From an uncultured Pseudomonadota bacterium (lineage in GTDB: Bacteria; Pseudomonadota; Gammaproteobacteria; Burkholderiales; Casimicrobiaceae), in NCBI GenBank assembly GCA_937958295.1, contig CALFEY010000333.1, positions 1 through 20,958 of the forward strand: 20,958 nucleotides of DNA, read 5' to 3'. Positions 15,580 through 20,958 of the stretch are shown here, in pieces (the stretch's first letter is position 1; the number at the start of each line of letters is the position of its first letter). Below the pieces are notes generated by a model. It made no database searches and was not told the DNA's origin. It saw only the letters and a list, made by a program, of their open reading frames with translations. A program made the position numbers and the translations under genes.

Positions 15580-15632
15580 GTGGTCGCGCACGGGTTGCCC
15601 CTGGCCCGTGTCCCACCCCAGGAGGAATCTCC

Positions 15633-15938
15633 GTGCGAATGCATCTGCTCGTGGCGTCCCTCGTGGCCGCGACCACCCCCCTCGCGGGCGCCCAGAACCC
15701 CGATCCCAACTTCGCCCGCAACATCGCCGCCGCCTGCGCGAACTGCCATGGCACTAACGGCGTGAGCAAGGGCGGCATCCCGTCCCTGGCGGGGCAGTCC
15801 AAGTCAGAGCTCGTGCGCAAGATGCAGGACTACAAGAGCGGCCGCACGCCCGCGACGATCATGCCGCAGCTCGCCAAGGGCTACTCGGACCAGGAAATCG
15901 ACCGCATGGCCGGCTGGTTCGCGGCGCAGAAACCTTGA
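15633..15938 (+). CDS. fccA: flavocytochrome c sulfide dehydrogenase, monohaem cytochrome subunit
   Basis: A 101-residue periplasmic class I c-type cytochrome. A signal peptide (about 1-20, ending AGA before QN) is followed by the haem motif CANCH (35-39) and the distal ligand Met77 in TIMPQLAKG. In such complexes the subunit takes electrons from the flavoprotein oxidising sulfide and passes them to the respiratory chain. The GTG at 15633 is preferred over the ATG at 15639, because AGGAGG lies 7 nt before it. That ribosome site is itself in a short GGAG-GAAT-CTCC inverted repeat. fccB follows after 14 bp, which makes the partner assignment strong. On its own it could only be called a cytochrome c553-like protein. 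Confidence 0.88.
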   Translation: MRMHLLVASLVAATTPLAGAQNPDPNFARNIAAACANCHGTNGVSKGGIPSLAGQSKSELVRKMQDYKSGRTPATIMPQLAKGYSDQEIDRMAGWFAAQKP

Positions 15939-15952
15939 AGGGGAGCGCCACC

Positions 15953-17242
15953 ATGTCCAGACACCTGTCCTCCCGCCGCGACTTCCTGAAAGTCGTTGGC
16001 GCTGCCGGTCTCGCCACGGGACCGCTCGCCGGATGCGCCGTTTCGCCCAGCCGCAGCGGTCCGAAAGTCGTGATCGTCGGCGGCGGCTACGGCGGCGCCA
16101 CCGCCGCCAAGTACCTCGACCTGTGGAGCGGCGGCACCCTCGACATCACCCTCGTCGAGGCACAGGCCAATTTCGTCTCCTGCCCGCTGTCGAACCTGGT
16201 TCTCGGCGGTAGCAAGCAGATCGCCGACCTCACGGTGAGCTACGACGGGCTCCGCAACCGAGGCATCAAGATCCTCGCCGACACGGCGCAAGGGGTGGAC
16301 CCCGTCAGGCAGACGGTGCGCATCTCGAACCAGGTGGATCTCCCCTACGACCGACTGATCCTCTCGCCCGGCGTCGACATCCTCTCCGACGAGGTGCCTG
16401 GCCTCGGCACGGCACAGGCCCAAAGCCGCATCCTGCATGCGTGGAAGGCGGGCCCGCAAACCGTAGCGCTGCGCCGCCAGCTGGAGGCCATGCCCGACGG
16501 CGGGGTCTACGCCATCACCATCCCGCGCGCCCCGTACCGCTGCCCCCCCGGACCCTACGAGCGAGCCTGCCAGGTGGCGTGGTACTTCAAGCGCTCGAAG
16601 CCGCGCAGCAAGGTGCTGATCCTCGATGCCAACGAGGACGTCACCTCCAAGAAGGGCCTCTTCATGAAGGCCTGGAACGAGGACTACAAGGGCATCGTCG
16701 AGTACCGGCCCAATCACCAGCTCACGGCCGTGGACGCTGCCACCCTCACGGCCAAGTTCGAGTTCAGTCCCGACGTGAAGGCCGACGTGCTCAACGTGAT
16801 CCCGCCTCAGCGCGCCGGCGCGATTGCGGCGCAGGCGGGCGTGATCACCGCCAACAATCGCTGGTGCGAGGTGGACTTCCGCTCGTTCGAGTCGCTAAAG
16901 GTACCCAAGGTGCACGTGCTGGGCGACTCCATTCTGCTCGCCCCGCTGATGCCCAAGTCCGGGCACATGGCCAACCAGCACGGCAAGGTCGCCGCGGCCG
17001 CGATCCTCAATGCGCTCGCCGGCCAGACGCCCAACCCTACGCCGATCATCAACAACACGTGCTACAGCTACATCACGGACAAGGACGTCGTGCACGTGTG
17101 CTCGGTGCACAGGTACGACGCCGACAAAAAGACCTTCCTCACGGTCCAGGGCTCGGGCGGCGTGTCGATGGCGGCGTCGGCGCTAGAAGGCGAGTACGCC
17201 TTCGCCTGGGCGCGCAACATCTGGGCCGACGCGCTCACCTGA
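15953..17242 (+). CDS. fccB: flavocytochrome c sulfide dehydrogenase, flavoprotein subunit
   Basis: FccB oxidises sulfide in the periplasm and passes electrons to FccA. A twin-arginine signal, SRRDFLK (7-13), marks Tat export of a folded, FAD-loaded protein. Just after it, LAGC (25-28) fits a lipobox, so the protein may be lipid-anchored. The FAD fold begins VVIVGGGYGGATAAKYL (39-55). NFVSCPLSN places Cys77 where Allochromatium FccB carries covalent 8-alpha-cysteinyl FAD. Cys197 (PYRCPPGPYE) and Cys370 (NNTCYSY) match the redox disulfide pair. The ATG at 15953 follows GGGGAG by 7 nt; a TTG at 15935 overlapping the fccA stop is less likely. Length is 429 residues, complete for the family. Confidence 0.93.
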   Translation: MSRHLSSRRDFLKVVGAAGLATGPLAGCAVSPSRSGPKVVIVGGGYGGATAAKYLDLWSGGTLDITLVEAQANFVSCPLSNLVLGGSKQIADLTVSYDGLRNRGIKILADTAQGVDPVRQTVRISNQVDLPYDRLILSPGVDILSDEVPGLGTAQAQSRILHAWKAGPQTVALRRQLEAMPDGGVYAITIPRAPYRCPPGPYERACQVAWYFKRSKPRSKVLILDANEDVTSKKGLFMKAWNEDYKGIVEYRPNHQLTAVDAATLTAKFEFSPDVKADVLNVIPPQRAGAIAAQAGVITANNRWCEVDFRSFESLKVPKVHVLGDSILLAPLMPKSGHMANQHGKVAAAAILNALAGQTPNPTPIINNTCYSYITDKDVVHVCSVHRYDADKKTFLTVQGSGGVSMAASALEGEYAFAWARNIWADALT

Positions 17243-17251
17243 CCGGCGCCC

Positions 17252-17283
17252 CGGCCTGCACTCACTTCATCGAGTGCAGGCCG
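17252..17283. terminator. shared hairpin between convergent fccB and VOC gene
   Basis: CGGCCTGCACTC (17252-17263) and GAGTGCAGGCCG (17272-17283) form a perfect 12-bp stem with an 8-base loop. It starts 9 bp after the fccB stop and includes the last codons and stop of the VOC gene. No T-tract on either strand. Confidence 0.5.
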
Positions 17284-17645
17284 ATGCAGTTGCAGTCGGG
17301 GTCGAAGCCGATCGCGATGAAGCCGTAGGGGCCGATGGGGAACTTCGGCTTCATGAGCTTGCCGCCGGCAGGCTCCAGGCGCGCCGCCTCGGTGGCACAG
17401 TCCTCGCACCCGAAATACACCATCGTGCCGCCGCCGGACGGCACCCCGTCCATCTTGGCGAGGGCGCCGCTCGCCCCGGGCACGCCATCCCCGCCCGGGA
17501 AGGCCCACATCTGCAGCGACGGCTCGTCGTCGTTCGGGCTCTTCAACTCGGTGAGCTGCACGCCCAGCACCTTCTCGTAGAACGCGCGAGCGCGCGGCAT
17601 GTCCTGGACGTAGATCTCGAACCACACCACCGGGTTGGTTTTCAT
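17262..17645 (-). CDS. VOC-superfamily (glyoxalase/bleomycin-resistance-like) protein
   Basis: A 127-residue single VOC protein with two beta-alpha-beta-beta-beta modules. The first begins VVWFEIYVQDMPRARAFYEKVLG (6-28), the second about TMVYFGCEDCATEAARLEPAGG (74-95). PYGFIAIGFDPDCNCIGLH (107-125) resembles the C-terminal metal-site strand of these proteins. Glu10 and the strand near residue 110 could give metal ligands, but the set is not clear enough to name a reaction. The ATG at 17645 follows GAGGAGG at 5 nt. An in-frame upstream extension to 17729 is Arg-rich and non-coding in appearance. Substrate unknown; it lies downstream of clpA but beyond that gene's terminator. Confidence 0.85.
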   Translation of the reverse strand: MKTNPVVWFEIYVQDMPRARAFYEKVLGVQLTELKSPNDDEPSLQMWAFPGGDGVPGASGALAKMDGVPSGGGTMVYFGCEDCATEAARLEPAGGKLMKPKFPIGPYGFIAIGFDPDCNCIGLHSMK

Positions 17646-17725
17646 GCGAGCCTCCTCGTTGAGCGCGCGACGGGCGCGAATGGCGATGGTAACGCCCCGT
17701 CGCCGGCGGCCGCCACGCCACAAGT

Positions 17726-17757
17726 GCAAACGGCGCCTCGAAGGAGGCGCCGTTTGC
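17726..17757 (-). terminator. strong hairpin terminator after clpA
   Basis: GCAAACGGCGCCTC (17726-17739) and GAGGCGCCGTTTGC (17744-17757) form a perfect 14-bp stem with a 4-base loop, 25 bp after the clpA stop. On the clpA strand the 3' arm ends GTTTGC and continues ACTTGT, a poor U-tract. It insulates clpA from the VOC gene. Confidence 0.7.
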
Positions 17758-17782
17758 GTTGCGACGAGCCCTTGGGGGACGG

Positions 17783-20065
<2,283 letters not shown>

Positions 20066-20092
20066 CGACCTTCCTTCGTCCTTTCGGCACCT

Positions 20093-20107
20093 GCGGAAAG
20101 ATTCCGC
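20093..20107. repeat. short inverted repeat between clpS and clpA
   Basis: GCGGAA (20093-20098) and TTCCGC (20102-20107) give a perfect 6-bp stem with a 3-base loop in the 58-bp gap. A TATAGT hexamer without a -35 partner lies just upstream on the coding strand. It might adjust the ClpA to ClpS ratio. Confidence 0.3.
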
Positions 20108-20123
20108 ACGGTGACTATAACGC

Positions 20124-20432
20124 CTACGTCTCCTCCATCGTGCACTGCAAAGGATGCTGATGCTTGCGTGCGATATTGATTACTTGTTCCACTTTCGCCA
20201 AGGCGACTTCGCGAGTGTACGTGCCGCACACGCCCATGCCCTCGCGGTGGACCTGCAGCATGACCTGCGTGGCCTTCTCGCGACTCATGGCGAATACAGT
20301 TTGCAGGACGACGACCACGAAGTCCATCGGCGTGTAGTCGTCGTTCAGCAGCATCACCTTGTACAGCGGCGGTGGCTTGACCTTGGCCTTCTCGGCCTCG
20401 AGAACGGTGCCGCGCTGTTCCTGATTTCGCAT
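20124..20432 (-). CDS. clpS: ATP-dependent Clp protease adaptor ClpS
   Basis: ClpS delivers proteins with N-degron residues (Leu, Phe, Tyr, Trp) to ClpAP. The 102-residue protein has a short disordered N-terminus (1-20), then the core from PPLYKVMLLNDDYTPMDFV. The N-end pocket residues are present: Asn30, Asp31, Asp32, Met36 and His62 match E. coli Asn34, Asp35, Asp36, Met40 and His66. CGTYTREVA (69-77) and the C-terminal HPLQCTME are also typical. The ATG at 20432 follows AGGGGA. clpA follows on the same strand, the normal operon. A cold-shock gene diverges upstream across 261 bp. Confidence 0.96.
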   Translation of the reverse strand: MRNQEQRGTVLEAEKAKVKPPPLYKVMLLNDDYTPMDFVVVVLQTVFAMSREKATQVMLQVHREGMGVCGTYTREVALAKVEQVINIARKHQHPLQCTMEET

Positions 20433-20523
20433 GTCCCCTAACGATACTCCGGATCAACTTGGGGTCAATGTTTGATGAATGCAACAGTTTTAGCAAGGCC
20501 GCCCGGGAATCCGCCGCATGTCC

Positions 20524-20553
20524 TTGACGCTGCGGGAAGTTTGCGCGTAGAAA
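20524..20553 (+). promoter_or_regulatory. promoter candidate for the cold-shock gene
   Basis: TTGACG (five of six) and TAGAAA (four of six) are separated by 18 bp. The predicted leader is about 134 nt, in keeping with the long 5' leaders of cspA-type mRNAs. Confidence 0.42.
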
Positions 20554-20590
20554 GCGCATGTTTGGCGAACTTTCGGTTCGCGTAGGCGAT

Positions 20591-20616
20591 GCCGGCGTCC
20601 GCCGGCGGCTACCGGC
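20591..20616 (+). other. alternative stem-loops in the cold-shock mRNA leader
   Basis: GCCGGC (20591-20596) can pair with GCCGGC (20601-20606) across GTCC. The second arm's GCCGG (20601-20605) can instead pair with CCGGC (20612-20616). A 10-bp palindrome CAGGCGCCTG (20629-20638) follows. The mutually exclusive stems could form a switch; unproven. Confidence 0.35.
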
Positions 20617-20693
20617 CTTAACAACCGGCAGGCGCCTGTGGGCAAGTTCCGAACCCGCCAGACACCCGTTCAAAACCTAAAGGAACACGCAGT

Positions 20694-20897
20694 ATGGCAA
20701 CCGGTACCGTCAAGTGGTTCAACGATGCAAAGGGCTTCGGGTTCATCACGCCGGACGGCGGCGGTGAAGACCTCTTCGCCCATTTCTCGGCGATCAACAT
20801 GCAGGGATTCAAGACGCTCAAGGAAGGCCAGAAGGTCTCGTTCGACGTGACCCAGGGTCCGAAGGGCAAGCAGGCGTCCAATATCCAGGCGGCGTAG
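20694..20897 (+). CDS. cspA: CspA-family cold-shock protein
   Basis: A 67-residue single cold-shock domain that binds single-stranded RNA and DNA as an RNA chaperone. MATGTVKWFN opens the domain; RNP1 is KGFGFI (13-18) and RNP2 is DLFAHF (26-31), where many homologues have VFVHF. The ATG at 20694 follows AAAGGA at about 9 nt. The long leader with alternative stems suggests post-transcriptional control. The gene diverges from clpS, a neighbourhood I recall as common in betaproteobacteria, where it is variously named cspA or cspD, so the paralogue name is uncertain. Confidence 0.94.
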   Translation: MATGTVKWFNDAKGFGFITPDGGGEDLFAHFSAINMQGFKTLKEGQKVSFDVTQGPKGKQASNIQAA

Positions 20898-20958
20898 CAC
20901 GTCCCGTTGCCGGCGGCAGGCCCCGTCGCCTTCCGCCTCGCAAATTGCCAAGGCCCGC

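Larger units (their letters stand above)
15115..15632. other. 518-bp divergent regulatory spacer between aceA and fccA, with AT-rich core
   Basis: No gene is supported here. About 15230-15416 is sharply AT-rich compared with the flanking DNA. It contains two perfect palindromes (15238-15251 and 15337-15354), an inverted repeat TTCCA-5-TGGAA (15279-15293), a 9-bp direct repeat and four TTATTGT copies. From 15417 to 15632 composition returns to GC-rich, with a weak promoter candidate and a strong ribosome site for fccA. Confidence 0.7.

Noticed and set aside
20441..20468. TTGACC-16-TATCGT promoter for clpS
   Set aside because: The start site would fall within or after the AGGGGA ribosome site, which would be wasted; probably chance.

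Overview
The window reads as chromosomal DNA of a GC-rich betaproteobacterium (Burkholderiales/Nitrosomonadales-like). This rests on the protein sequences and on gene orders I recall from that class: a Rieske oxygenase divergent from xseB-ispA-dxs-folE2, and csp divergent from clpS-clpA. The genus cannot be fixed from the sequence. I recognise 20 protein genes and see no rRNA, tRNA, CRISPR array, insertion sequence or prophage.

Layout. 1-10632 is a long minus-strand series: leuC (cut by the window edge), miaA, mutL, a GMP-synthase-like amidotransferase, a LytTR response regulator with its LytS/AlgZ-type kinase (ATGA overlap), folE2, dxs, ispA and xseB. A 431-bp divergent spacer follows, then a plus-strand Rieske oxygenase and a 3-mercaptopyruvate-type sulfurtransferase (12211-13059). 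Minus-strand thpR and aceA follow. A 518-bp spacer with a sharply AT-rich core separates aceA from the plus-strand sulfide dehydrogenase pair fccA-fccB. Convergent to these are a small VOC protein and clpS-clpA, and a cold-shock gene diverges at the right end.

How the genes work together. xseB-ispA-dxs is a tightly packed operon; Dxs and IspA supply isoprenoid precursors. mutL and miaA sit together as in many proteobacteria. FccA/FccB form a periplasmic flavocytochrome c sulfide dehydrogenase; the covalent-FAD cysteine and both redox cysteines are present in FccB. ClpS and ClpA form an N-degron adaptor/unfoldase pair. AceA is the glyoxylate-shunt isocitrate lyase.

Most notable signals. (1) Four genes lacking a Shine-Dalgarno have a TA(G/C)AAT hexamer only 6-10 nt before the start codon, which suggests leaderless or near-leaderless mRNAs. 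(2) The aceA/fccAB spacer is a dense regulatory island with an 18-bp perfect palindrome, a 14-bp palindrome, a 9-bp direct repeat and four TTATTGT repeats. (3) FccB has a lipobox after its Tat motif. (4) Several strong hairpins mark gene ends, including a 14-bp perfect stem after clpA and a long stem after aceA. I do not see a clearly new multi-gene system; the novelty is mainly regulatory.
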